This document shows positions 45,808-54,032 of a stretch of 64,000 nt of DNA, in pieces (the first letter of the stretch is position 1; each line of letters begins with the position of its first letter). The notes below the pieces were generated by a model that saw nothing but the letters and a program-made list of their open reading frames with translations, searched no databases and was not told the DNA's origin. Source of the stretch: Rhodocyclales bacterium. GTDB lineage: Bacteria > Pseudomonadota > Gammaproteobacteria > Burkholderiales > Rhodocyclaceae. The stretch is from positions 33,186 through 97,185 of the forward strand of contig JAQGMG010000035.1 of NCBI GenBank assembly GCA_028292485.1, read 5' to 3'. The translations under genes were made by a program, and so were the position numbers.

Positions 45808-47810
45808 GCAGCAACCGTCTCTCCACCTTCCGCATCATTGCCGCGCCGCGGCGCACGCAACGGCATGCGCAAGGTAAAACTTGTGCCGTAGTCAGGCTCG
45901 CTGTCCACGGTGATTTCTCCCCCGAGCACACCAGTCACGATGTTGTGCACGATGTTGAGCCCCAGGCCTGTCCCTTGTCTGCCCAGCTTGGTGGTGAAAA
46001 AGGGGTCGAAGATCTTGCCGAGGTTTGCCGAACTGATACCGACACCATCATCCGTGCAGCGGAAAATGACAAAATCATTATCAGTTTCAGCCGTGAGGCG
46101 AACGATGCCTCGCACGCGACCATCAAAAGCATGCAGCAAGGTGTTAGCCAGCAGATTGGTCACAACCTGGCCGAACGGGCCCGGGTAGCTGTCCAGCCAG
46201 ATGCCGTCAGGTATTTCCTCTTCGATGGCATAAGGTGTTTTGCGAAACATCGGCTGCATCGTAACGACGATCTCGCGCACCACTTCACGCAGCATGAAAT
46301 TGCGCCGTTGCGAGCTAGTCTGATCGACGGCGACCTGCTTGAAACTGGTGATCAATTCACCCGCAGCGATCAGATTGCGCGTCAGGATATCGGCAGCCGA
46401 TTCGGTCTCGCCAACAAAGTTTTCCAGGGTCGAGCGCTTGAGTCCGTCGGCCATGCGTTGACGAAAATCCCTGCCGATATCGCGCAAGGTGCTGGCGACC
46501 ATCAGGCTGTTGCCGATCGGCGTGTTGAGCTCGTGCGCGATGCCTGCCACCAGCGAGCCAAGCGCTGCCAGTTTCTCGGATTGCACCAGTTCGATATGCG
46601 TGCGCTGCAGGCGCTCCAGTGCGTTCTCGAGTTCATGATTGGTATCGGCCAGTGCGCGGGTTCGCTCGACCACGCGCTGCTCGAGCGAAAGATTGAGCTC
46701 TTCAACTTTCCGTTGCGCCGAACGCAGCGCGGAAATATCGACAATGGCTGACAGGATGCAGGGCTCGTCCATATGCATCATGCGCAGGTGGACCTGGCAA
46801 TCTATGATGGTTCCATCCAGCTTCTGAAGGCGAACGTCATAGTCATCGACATGACCATCGCGTGCCAGCATACCGAAAAGCTTCTGCCGTTCGGCGGGAT
46901 CGGCATAGAACTCCATTTTCGAGCTCTCACCAATCATGTCACCCGTCGTGGCGCCCAGTTCGTAAGCCAGGGCCCGATTTACATCGAGGTAGGCACCGTC
47001 GACCTGCCGCATCAATGCCAATGGAATAGGCGATTCGTGAAACAGCGCAGAAAATTTCTGCTCGCTGTCGCGCAAGGCCTCTTCCACCTTGGCACGTTCA
47101 TACAGATCGAGCTCCAGCGCGAGGTTTTTCTGCTCAAGCGAGGCAATCAGCCCTTTGAGGGCACGCCGCGTAACTTCGAGCTGGTTCTCGACTTCACCGA
47201 TTTCATCGTGTCGCAGAGCCTCGATCGGATCGTTCAGATCGCCGTGAGCAAGCCGGCCCGCTTCCTTTGCGAGGCGCTGCAAGGGGAACAGAATCCGGCG
47301 ACGCAGCACCAGCAGAATGAGCAGTACGCTGCCAACGATCTGGATCAGCAAGGTGCTGCCCAAGGCGAGCAATTGACTGCGCAATTGCTGCACAAAAGGC
47401 GCTTCGGTGATTTCCAGCTGCACGCGGCCTATCTCGTCACCGCGATGCGTGATCATTCTCTGGATCGAGTGCACGGACGCGGTGCCGCGCCGGAAATTGC
47501 GCTCGGCGTAAGCAAACCGGCCACGCTGCAGGTCCTGCACTTCAATGCTGACCACGGCCGGATTGTCTGCCACGGCTTCGACAAGCGTGCGCGCGCTATC
47601 GGCATCCAGCGCCCACAGGCTTTCGCGAACACCCAACGCGACAATACTGGCCTCGCGCGAGAGCACCCCTTCGACGGTCTCGCCCAGCCGGCGATAGAGT
47701 GCATTGACCTGATACACCGCCACCAGCATGGCAGGCAGCATGACACCCAGCAATACCGCTGCGATGATGGCTCGTCGAACAGTCAAACCCGACGGTGAAG
47801 TGGCGCTCAT
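45804..47810 (-). CDS. PAS-containing membrane sensor histidine kinase
   Basis: Predicted 668-aa kinase. Start ATG 47810 (MSATSPSGLTV) overlaps the TGA of the upstream EAL gene. It has a first transmembrane helix (AIIAAVLLGVMLPAMLVAVY), a periplasmic sensor of about 130 residues, a second helix (LLIQIVGSVLLILLVLRRRI) with HAMP (FPLQRLAKEAGRLAHGDL), a PAS domain (DSEQKFSALFHESPIPLALM), a coiled coil and a kinase core. The H-box GIAHELNTPIGNS, N-box GPFGQVVTNLLANTLLHAFD and GTGLGLNIVHNIV G-box are intact. There is no fused receiver. Its partner is probably the REC-DUF3369-GGDEF-EAL protein encoded immediately upstream. Confidence 0.92.
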   Translation of the reverse strand: MSATSPSGLTVRRAIIAAVLLGVMLPAMLVAVYQVNALYRRLGETVEGVLSREASIVALGVRESLWALDADSARTLVEAVADNPAVVSIEVQDLQRGRFAYAERNFRRGTASVHSIQRMITHRGDEIGRVQLEITEAPFVQQLRSQLLALGSTLLIQIVGSVLLILLVLRRRILFPLQRLAKEAGRLAHGDLNDPIEALRHDEIGEVENQLEVTRRALKGLIASLEQKNLALELDLYERAKVEEALRDSEQKFSALFHESPIPLALMRQVDGAYLDVNRALAYELGATTGDMIGESSKMEFYADPAERQKLFGMLARDGHVDDYDVRLQKLDGTIIDCQVHLRMMHMDEPCILSAIVDISALRSAQRKVEELNLSLEQRVVERTRALADTNHELENALERLQRTHIELVQSEKLAALGSLVAGIAHELNTPIGNSLMVASTLRDIGRDFRQRMADGLKRSTLENFVGETESAADILTRNLIAAGELITSFKQVAVDQTSSQRRNFMLREVVREIVVTMQPMFRKTPYAIEEEIPDGIWLDSYPGPFGQVVTNLLANTLLHAFDGRVRGIVRLTAETDNDFVIFRCTDDGVGISSANLGKIFDPFFTTKLGRQGTGLGLNIVHNIVTGVLGGEITVDSEPDYGTSFTLRMPLRAPRRGNDAEGGETVAA

Positions 47811-50053
47811 GTCTTGCGCGCAGAGAGCCACTCGATAAGCATCGGTACTTCCATCGGGCGTGCGTAGAAGTAACCTTGCGCCTCGTCACAGCCCATGCTC
47901 TTGAGTGCATCGGCCTGCTCCTGCACTTCCACACCTTCGGCGATCACGGCAAAACCAAGCGTCTGGCCAAGCTGGATCACCAGTTCAGGAATACGGCGCG
48001 CGCGATCATCCGTACAGATATCGTTGATGAAGGCGCGATCAATCTTGAGGCGATCGACTTTCAGGCGCTGCAGATATGAGAGCGACGAGAATCCGGTACC
48101 AAAGTCATCGAGGGCGATACCCACACCGAGGGCCTTGATCTGATCGAGCATGCGGCTGATGAAGTCAGCCTCTTCCATCGCCACCGATTCCGTGATCTCC
48201 AGCTCGACGCAGCTGGGATTGACACCGCTATCGGCAAGCGCGGTGGACAATGACACAAGAAACCGCGGATGACGCAGCTGTATGACAGAGACATTGATGC
48301 CAATACGCAGTTGCCCGAAGCCATGCTTTGCCAGCTCGGCCTGCTGGAAGCACGCCATGCGCATGACCCAATCGCCAATATTGACGATCATGCCCGAGTG
48401 CTCGGCGATCGGAATGAAGCGGTCTGGCGGAATCAGCTGGCCGTCTTCAGTGCGCCAGCGTAGCAACGCCTCGATACCGCACACACGGCCGCTTTGCAGT
48501 TCCAGTTGTGGCTGATAGACAAGAAACAGACGTTGCCGCTCAATGGCATGGCGCAGAGCCTGCAACAGGCGCACGCGCTCGCGGATGTCGACCGCCATGT
48601 CGCGTGTGTAGAAGCTGTATTCGCCGCGGTTGCCCGTCTTGGCGCGACGCAAGGCAATATTGGCGCCCTTGACCGCATCTATGCCATTGCCATCTATATC
48701 GGCGAGGTGGGCCACACCAATCGTCACGGTCAGCATCATTTCCTGCCCGTCGATGACGAAGGGATCGCTGAACAACGCAAGCAGATGTGCCGGCATGAGG
48801 TCTTCGACCATGCCGAGCGCGGCGAACGTGTCACCGGATATGCGCGAGAACTGGCAACGGCTGCCCAGCGCGGTGAGAAGCCGTTGTGCAACGGCACGCA
48901 ACAACTGATCACCGAAGCTATGGCCCAGAGCGTCGTTGGCTTCGGCGAAGTGGTCGATGTCAATCAGTGCCAGCGTGTAGCGCGCGCTGTCTTGCGTACC
49001 GAGTCTTTTATCGAGCTGTTCGATCAGGCTCAGGCGATTGGGCAGAGCCGTCAGCGGATCGGTATATGCATGGTCATGCAGTCGCCCGAACAAGAACGCG
49101 TTATCGAGACCGACCGCAATGTTGGTGCAGAAGAGATCGGCAAGGGCGCGCGTGTCCGCGTCAATGTCGTCGCCCGGGTCGATATACGCAACGACACGGC
49201 AACGTTCGTGACCCAGCAGAAAGATAACGGAGCCGGCCGCCGAGTATGTGTTCTGCTTTTCCTGCAGACAATACTGCACAGCCTGGCGCACCGACAAGTC
49301 ATCAACCTCGGCGAGCGAGCGGCCGCCGTACCCGGCATGACGCCCGAGTGCGGCAATCACCACTGCGCGTTGACTATCGGAGTACTGCGCTGATGTGTAC
49401 TGGACACATATCAGGCCCGCTGCGGGAGCACCAAGCAATGCCGCCAATCGCTCGATGGCGCCTGCAGCAAAAGCTTCAACACCGGACAGCGCCATGAGCT
49501 CGCTCGTCCAGCGCACAACCTTGTCGAGCGCACGACGATTGCGATTGATGGAGTGGATCTGGTCGTAGGAACGGATTGCCGAGGTCAGCGAGGTGAACAG
49601 CTTGGTGCGCGTGAGCTCCGACTTCGTCTTGTAGTCGTTGATATCGAAGTCGCGAATCGCCTGCATCTCGGGCGCATAACCAGGCTGGCCGGTGCGCAGG
49701 ATGATGCGTGTTTCGTGCAGCTTCAATTCGTCGCGAACGATGCGTACCAGGCGCAAACCCGCATCGTCTTCTTCCATCACGACATCGAGCACGATGACGG
49801 CTATGTCGTCTTCATGTTGCAGCAAGGCATGAGCTTCTGCCGCAGAGTTGGCGTGGAAGAATTGCAGCGGGCGATCGAGGACGAATACATCGCGCAGCGC
49901 GAATTCGGTCGCGGCATGGACGTCGGGATCGTCATCGACAATCAGTACACGCCAGCGGGCAATAGCCGTCCTATCGGGCCCCTGCGATGCATTGGGCTCT
50001 ACATCGGCCTGCACATCGTCGTCGGTGAAATGCAACTCGTCATCATCTGCCAT
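47807..50053 (-). CDS. REC-DUF3369-GGDEF-EAL response regulator
   Basis: Predicted 748-aa cyclic-di-GMP enzyme with a receiver. The REC domain (VLIVDDDPDVHAATE, phospho-acceptor Asp90 in VIVLDVVMEED) is followed by DUF3369 (about 170-320) and a GGDEF domain whose active motif reads SGDTF (406-410), so it should not make cyclic-di-GMP. An EAL domain follows with EALLRW (528-533), VELEITESVAMEEADF and LDDFGTGFSSLSYLQRLK then VDRLKIDRAF; it appears intact, so phosphodiesterase activity is expected. Its stop overlaps the start of the PAS kinase by 4 bp (ATGA), which couples them as a two-component system with cyclic-di-GMP output. Confidence 0.93.
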   Translation of the reverse strand: MADDDELHFTDDDVQADVEPNASQGPDRTAIARWRVLIVDDDPDVHAATEFALRDVFVLDRPLQFFHANSAAEAHALLQHEDDIAVIVLDVVMEEDDAGLRLVRIVRDELKLHETRIILRTGQPGYAPEMQAIRDFDINDYKTKSELTRTKLFTSLTSAIRSYDQIHSINRNRRALDKVVRWTSELMALSGVEAFAAGAIERLAALLGAPAAGLICVQYTSAQYSDSQRAVVIAALGRHAGYGGRSLAEVDDLSVRQAVQYCLQEKQNTYSAAGSVIFLLGHERCRVVAYIDPGDDIDADTRALADLFCTNIAVGLDNAFLFGRLHDHAYTDPLTALPNRLSLIEQLDKRLGTQDSARYTLALIDIDHFAEANDALGHSFGDQLLRAVAQRLLTALGSRCQFSRISGDTFAALGMVEDLMPAHLLALFSDPFVIDGQEMMLTVTIGVAHLADIDGNGIDAVKGANIALRRAKTGNRGEYSFYTRDMAVDIRERVRLLQALRHAIERQRLFLVYQPQLELQSGRVCGIEALLRWRTEDGQLIPPDRFIPIAEHSGMIVNIGDWVMRMACFQQAELAKHGFGQLRIGINVSVIQLRHPRFLVSLSTALADSGVNPSCVELEITESVAMEEADFISRMLDQIKALGVGIALDDFGTGFSSLSYLQRLKVDRLKIDRAFINDICTDDRARRIPELVIQLGQTLGFAVIAEGVEVQEQADALKSMGCDEAQGYFYARPMEVPMLIEWLSARKT

Positions 50054-50176
50054 ACCGTTCCTTCAGCCGCTCGCAAAGGCATATGCAACCGCGCGAATCA
50101 TGCCACGATTGACCAGCCGACGGGAGTCGGGAGTTGCGGTAACAAAGGGCTTGGTGCGCGGAGAAGAAACAACGCA

Positions 50177-50668
50177 TCACGCAAGAGGGGCGAGGCGACG
50201 ATAGGCGCCTCCAAAATACAACAGGGGGTCGCGCTCAAAACGCTGGAAGCGCACGACCTCTCCAAGGAACAACAAGTGATCACCACCTTCGTGGCGCACC
50301 CCGTTGCGCACTTCGAAGTGGGCACAACAACCATGCAGGAGCGGAATGCCGTCGATGCCTTCGTCCCATGTCAGGCCGCTGAAGTGATCCGGTGTCTTGC
50401 TGGCAAAACGGCGGGACACGGACTCCTGATCAGCAGAGAGTACGTTTACAGCATAGTGTTTGCATTGCTCGAACGCATCGCGTTGTGCAAGGTGGCGCGA
50501 AAGACTCCACACGATCAGGGGCGGATCAAGCGAAACGGCGTTGAAGGAATTGACTGTGAGTCCGACGGGCGTGCCATCTGCAGCGCGTGTCGTCATGACA
50601 GTGATGCCGGTGGCGAACATGCCTAGTGTTCGACGAAAAGCCTGTATATCGAAGAGAACTTGCTGCAT
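50177..50668 (-). CDS. Flavin reductase-like domain protein
   Basis: Predicted 163-aa flavin reductase-like protein, of the type that supplies reduced FMN to two-component monooxygenases. It reads FRRTLGMFATGITVMTTRAA, DGTPVGLTVNSFNAVSLDPP and LIVWSLSRHL. Cofactor-binding features are followed by HYAVNVLSADQESVSRRFA and FEVRNGVRHEGGDHLLFLGE then VVRF. ATG 50668 (MQQVLFDIQAF) is used; another ATG lies four codons upstream. No monooxygenase component is nearby, so the partner is unknown. It is flanked by two signalling operons on the same strand. Confidence 0.9.
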   Translation of the reverse strand: MQQVLFDIQAFRRTLGMFATGITVMTTRAADGTPVGLTVNSFNAVSLDPPLIVWSLSRHLAQRDAFEQCKHYAVNVLSADQESVSRRFASKTPDHFSGLTWDEGIDGIPLLHGCCAHFEVRNGVRHEGGDHLLFLGEVVRFQRFERDPLLYFGGAYRRLAPLA

Positions 50669-50757
50669 CGAGTAGGGCACCGCTTGAGAATGAATCCGGA
50701 GCCGCGATTATCCGGGGCTTTGTTCTGCAAGTCGAGCAAGGACAACTGCGGCGCAAA

Positions 50758-52392
50758 TCAATGATGCACATACCCGGTTTCGTCGGGCGTTGCGTCCCCG
50801 TCATCTGCCGGCGCGCGCTTTACCGGAAACACCACCTGCACCTGCAAGCCCGGAGCTGCTGCATGCACAGGCGACTCGCGCAGCGAGACCTCACCACCAT
50901 GCAGTTCGGCCACTTCTCGCACAATAGCCAGGCCCAGGCCGCTGCCCTCCGCGGCGTTGCCCAGCACACGGTAGAAACGCTGGAATACCTTGTGACGCTC
51001 CTCCGCTGCGATGCCCGGACCGTTGTCCATCACACTCAGAATCAGGCAATCATCATGCATGGGCGAGCCATTGGCATCGTGCAATACATCGAGCTGCGGG
51101 ACTGCTGGCCAATTGTCTTGCCACTGAGCGTCCCCGCCCCGCCACAAGGCAACGGTCACCTGTCCGCCGGAGGGCGTGTATTTGATCGCGTTGTCCACGA
51201 GATTGGTGATCAGTTCGCGCAACAATACTTCACTGCCTTCAAGATGAATGCCTTTTTCGTCGCGCTGCAGATCGACGCCCAAGTCGATGCCTTTCTTCAA
51301 TGCCAGCGGCACGCAATCCGACACCGATTCACGTACCAGCCGAGCCATATCGACGCGCGTGAAGCTATGCACATTTTCAGAGCTGGCTTCGGCGCGCGCC
51401 AGCGACAGCAATTGATTGATGAGGCGTGCAGCGCGCTCCGCCCCCATCCACGCACGCCACATCGCCTCACGCATCTGCTCCGGCTCCGCTTCGGATGTAG
51501 CCAATTCGATCTGCATCTTGAGGCCCGCCAGCGGCGTGCGCATCTGATGCGCCGCATCGGCGATGAAGTGTTGTTGCGCATGCAACAGGCTATCGAGTCG
51601 CGCCATCATGTCGTTGAAGGCAACGATCAATGGCCGCACTTCCTCGGGCAGGCTTTCCGGAGCAATCGGTGACAGATCACCGGGGCGACGTTTGCGGATG
51701 AGTACCTGCAGACTGCCAAGTGGCGCGATGCCGCGCGACAGGCCGAACCACACCAGCAGAACGGCGAGCGGGATGATGGCAAACTGCGGCAACAACACGC
51801 CGGACACGATGCGTGAGGACAGACTGCTGCGCTTGTTGCGCGTCTCGGCTACCTGTACGACCGTATAGCGTTCTGTCGGCTTCGCCGCCGACGCTGCTTC
51901 GGGCAATTCACGCAGCGCCAGAGCTGCTATGCGGATGTCCTCGCCGTGAATATCTGCATCGCGAAAGATGATGCGCCCTGCATTACGCGTTACTTCGTCG
52001 TCAGGTGTCGGCACTTCGTTGTCGCCTGCCAGCAACTGACCACCGGGCGCCAGTATCTGGTAGTAGATGGTGTCTTCGGTATCGGAGCGTAACAACCTGC
52101 TCGCCGAGCTGGACAGATCGATGCTGACGCTGCCATCGCTGGCAGTCAGTACCTGCCGTGACAAGGCACGAACCTGATCGGCCAGTGCCTGATCATAGGG
52201 TTGATTGGCGATGTGCAGCGCAACGTCATAAGTCAGGATGATGGAGATCGGCCACAGGAACAGCAGCGGCGCAAGCATCCAGTCAAGGATTTCGCCGAAC
52301 AACGAATAGGAACCGCTGGGCGAGCCGCCCGGCCCGGACGGTGTCATGTCGGCGCCACCACGCAATCTATAGAGCAAGCGGGACAGGCGCAT
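50758..52392 (-). CDS. TctE-like sensor histidine kinase
   Basis: Predicted 544-aa membrane kinase. The first helix (WMLAPLLFLWPISIILTYDV) leads into a 2CSK_N type sensor domain (YDQALADQVRALSRQVL, TIYYQILAPGGQLLAGD), then a second helix (LLPQFAIIPLAVLLVWFGLS), a HAMP-like linker, and the kinase core: H-box FIADAAHQMRTPLAGLK, N-box ELITNLVDNAIKYTPSG, DNGPGI and GSGLGLAIVREVAELHGGEV. TctE of the tricarboxylate system is the best known member; neither tctCBA nor any other substrate gene is here. It follows the cognate regulator gene by 30 bp. Confidence 0.92.
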   Translation of the reverse strand: MRLSRLLYRLRGGADMTPSGPGGSPSGSYSLFGEILDWMLAPLLFLWPISIILTYDVALHIANQPYDQALADQVRALSRQVLTASDGSVSIDLSSSASRLLRSDTEDTIYYQILAPGGQLLAGDNEVPTPDDEVTRNAGRIIFRDADIHGEDIRIAALALRELPEAASAAKPTERYTVVQVAETRNKRSSLSSRIVSGVLLPQFAIIPLAVLLVWFGLSRGIAPLGSLQVLIRKRRPGDLSPIAPESLPEEVRPLIVAFNDMMARLDSLLHAQQHFIADAAHQMRTPLAGLKMQIELATSEAEPEQMREAMWRAWMGAERAARLINQLLSLARAEASSENVHSFTRVDMARLVRESVSDCVPLALKKGIDLGVDLQRDEKGIHLEGSEVLLRELITNLVDNAIKYTPSGGQVTVALWRGGDAQWQDNWPAVPQLDVLHDANGSPMHDDCLILSVMDNGPGIAAEERHKVFQRFYRVLGNAAEGSGLGLAIVREVAELHGGEVSLRESPVHAAAPGLQVQVVFPVKRAPADDGDATPDETGYVHH

Positions 52393-52422
52393 GACTAGGT
52401 GTTGCGGGCCAGCGACTGCGCC

Positions 52423-53112
52423 CTACATGTTTGCCGTGACATCCGGTTTTTCCAGGCAATAACCCAGCCCGCGCACGGTAGTGATCTTGAGGCTGCCATC
52501 GACGCAGCTCTCCAGCTTCTTGCGCAGACGATGCACATAAACTTCGATGGCATTGAGCGACACCTCCTCGCCCCAGCCACAAAGATGATCCACCAGATGC
52601 TCCTTGCTCACCAGCCTGCCAGCACGCAGCAGCAGCACTTCAAGCACGCCCGTTTCGCGTGCCGAGAGATCGAGCATATGTCCATCAATGGTCACCGAGC
52701 GGTCCGCCTGATCGTAGCGCAAGGGACCAAGCATGACGACGCGGCCTTGGCCTGTGCCACGGCGCGTCAAGGCCCGCACGCGTGCCTCGAGTTCGGGCAA
52801 TGCAAAAGGCTTGGTCAGATAATCGTCAGCACCGGCGTCAAGGCCGCTGACACGATCCTGCACGGCATCACGTGCAGTCAGGATGAGGACCGGGCAGGTG
52901 GATTTGCGATTGCGCAGGCGTTGCAACACTTCAATGCCCGACATGCGCGGCAGGCCCAGATCGAGTACCAGCAGATCATATTGCTGCGAAGCCAGCGCTG
53001 CATCCGCTTCGGTTCCGGTAGCGGCATGATCGACCGCATAGCCCGCGCGCTTGAGCGACCGCATCAGGGCGTCCGCGATGAGTTCATCGTCTTCTGCAAT
53101 CAGGATTCGCAT
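52423..53112 (-). CDS. OmpR-family response regulator (TctD-like)
   Basis: Predicted 229-aa transcription factor. The receiver has ILIAEDDELIADAL, phospho-acceptor Asp in DLLVLDLGLPRMSGIEVL, the LTARDAVQDRVSGLDAGADD segment and the conserved Lys in YLTKPFALPELEARV. The C-terminal winged helix carries LSARETGVLEVLLLRAGRLV, NAIEVYVHRLRKKLES and IKTVRG-like ITTVRGLGYCLEKP. It is first in a two-gene operon with the TctE-like kinase. Its binding sites cannot be assigned by eye. Confidence 0.94.
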   Translation of the reverse strand: MRILIAEDDELIADALMRSLKRAGYAVDHAATGTEADAALASQQYDLLVLDLGLPRMSGIEVLQRLRNRKSTCPVLILTARDAVQDRVSGLDAGADDYLTKPFALPELEARVRALTRRGTGQGRVVMLGPLRYDQADRSVTIDGHMLDLSARETGVLEVLLLRAGRLVSKEHLVDHLCGWGEEVSLNAIEVYVHRLRKKLESCVDGSLKITTVRGLGYCLEKPDVTANM

Positions 53113-53171
53113 GGCGTCACGATGAATGGCATCACATCGAGTTTAGCCCGGATGCACGGTTAACGCCGTGC

Positions 53172-53918
53172 TCAGGCCATGCCTTCGACATGCCGTGCCA
53201 GTCTTTCCGGCAAGCCCGCAGCGCGTATCTTTGCCGCGGTTTGCGGGTAATCGTAAGGCACACGAAAGAAATTCAGGCTGCATCGTTCGCGGTCGAACAC
53301 CGCGTAACGCGCACCGACCAGGCCATCGCGGGGTTGTCCGCAAGAGCCGATGATCGACAGCCATTGGCGATGTGCAGGCACCGGAATGACCACATCCTCA
53401 GGCGGCCGGATTACGGAAAAACTTCCTGCGCCATTTGCAAAGTACAGCGCCGGGTCATGCACATGCCCGGAGAATACCCATGGCGTACCTGCCATGCGCA
53501 GACTGCGCTCCGCCGCTTCTCCGTCATAGATGTAGGCCCACAGTTCGGGCGCCGCTGCGCTGGCATGCACCCATGTCATGTCATCTTCCTGCAACATCAA
53601 CGGCAGGTTCGCAAGGAAGTCCCGTTGCGCTTCAGATAGCTGCGCGTGCGTCCACTGAACGGATACCCGTGCCACCTCGTTCATCGTGGTGGCGAGATTC
53701 AAGGCTATTGCTTTGTCATGATTTCCGAGCACGGCGACATCGCCCTGGGCCATGCCTTGCTGCACGCGCTCGATAACGGCACCCGGGTCCGGCCCATAAC
53801 CTACCAGATCCCCCAGGAATACATGTCGACCCACGCCCTGCGTAGCGGCATGCGCCAGTACGGCATCGAGTGCTTCGATGTTGCTATGAATATCAGCAAT
53901 CAATGCGTACTTCGTCAC
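53172..53918 (-). CDS. Calcineurin-like metallophosphoesterase
   Basis: Predicted 248-aa metallophosphoesterase of the YfcE/DR1281-like class. The five motifs are visible: ALIADIHSNIEALDAVL, VFLGDLVGYGPDPGAVI, VAVLGNHDKAIALNLATTM, MTWVHASAAAPELWAYIYDG and WVFSGHVHDPALYFANGAG. GTG 53918 (VTKYALIADIHSN) is used since it opens the core; upstream frame is not similar. Substrates in the family range from phosphodiesters to nucleotides. It is monocistronic, downstream of the MFS gene terminator. Confidence 0.9.
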   Translation of the reverse strand: MTKYALIADIHSNIEALDAVLAHAATQGVGRHVFLGDLVGYGPDPGAVIERVQQGMAQGDVAVLGNHDKAIALNLATTMNEVARVSVQWTHAQLSEAQRDFLANLPLMLQEDDMTWVHASAAAPELWAYIYDGEAAERSLRMAGTPWVFSGHVHDPALYFANGAGSFSVIRPPEDVVIPVPAHRQWLSIIGSCGQPRDGLVGARYAVFDRERCSLNFFRVPYDYPQTAAKIRAAGLPERLARHVEGMA

Positions 53919-53951
53919 TACTGCAATCCGGTTGAAATGAAGGAAAGTCCG

Positions 53952-53984
53952 GCAAAGAAAATGGCCCGCAAGCATGCGGGCCAT
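53952..53984 (-). terminator. Rho-independent terminator of the MHS permease gene
   Basis: Read leftward, the stem ATGGCCCGCA (loop TGCT) TGCGGGCCAT at 53961-53984 is followed by TTTCTTTG. It lies 49 bp after the permease stop and before the start of the metallophosphoesterase gene. Confidence 0.8.
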
Positions 53985-54032
53985 CGTTCGTGGAAGGATA
54001 CTCTGCTGCAGTGGAAGGATCAATCAACCCAC

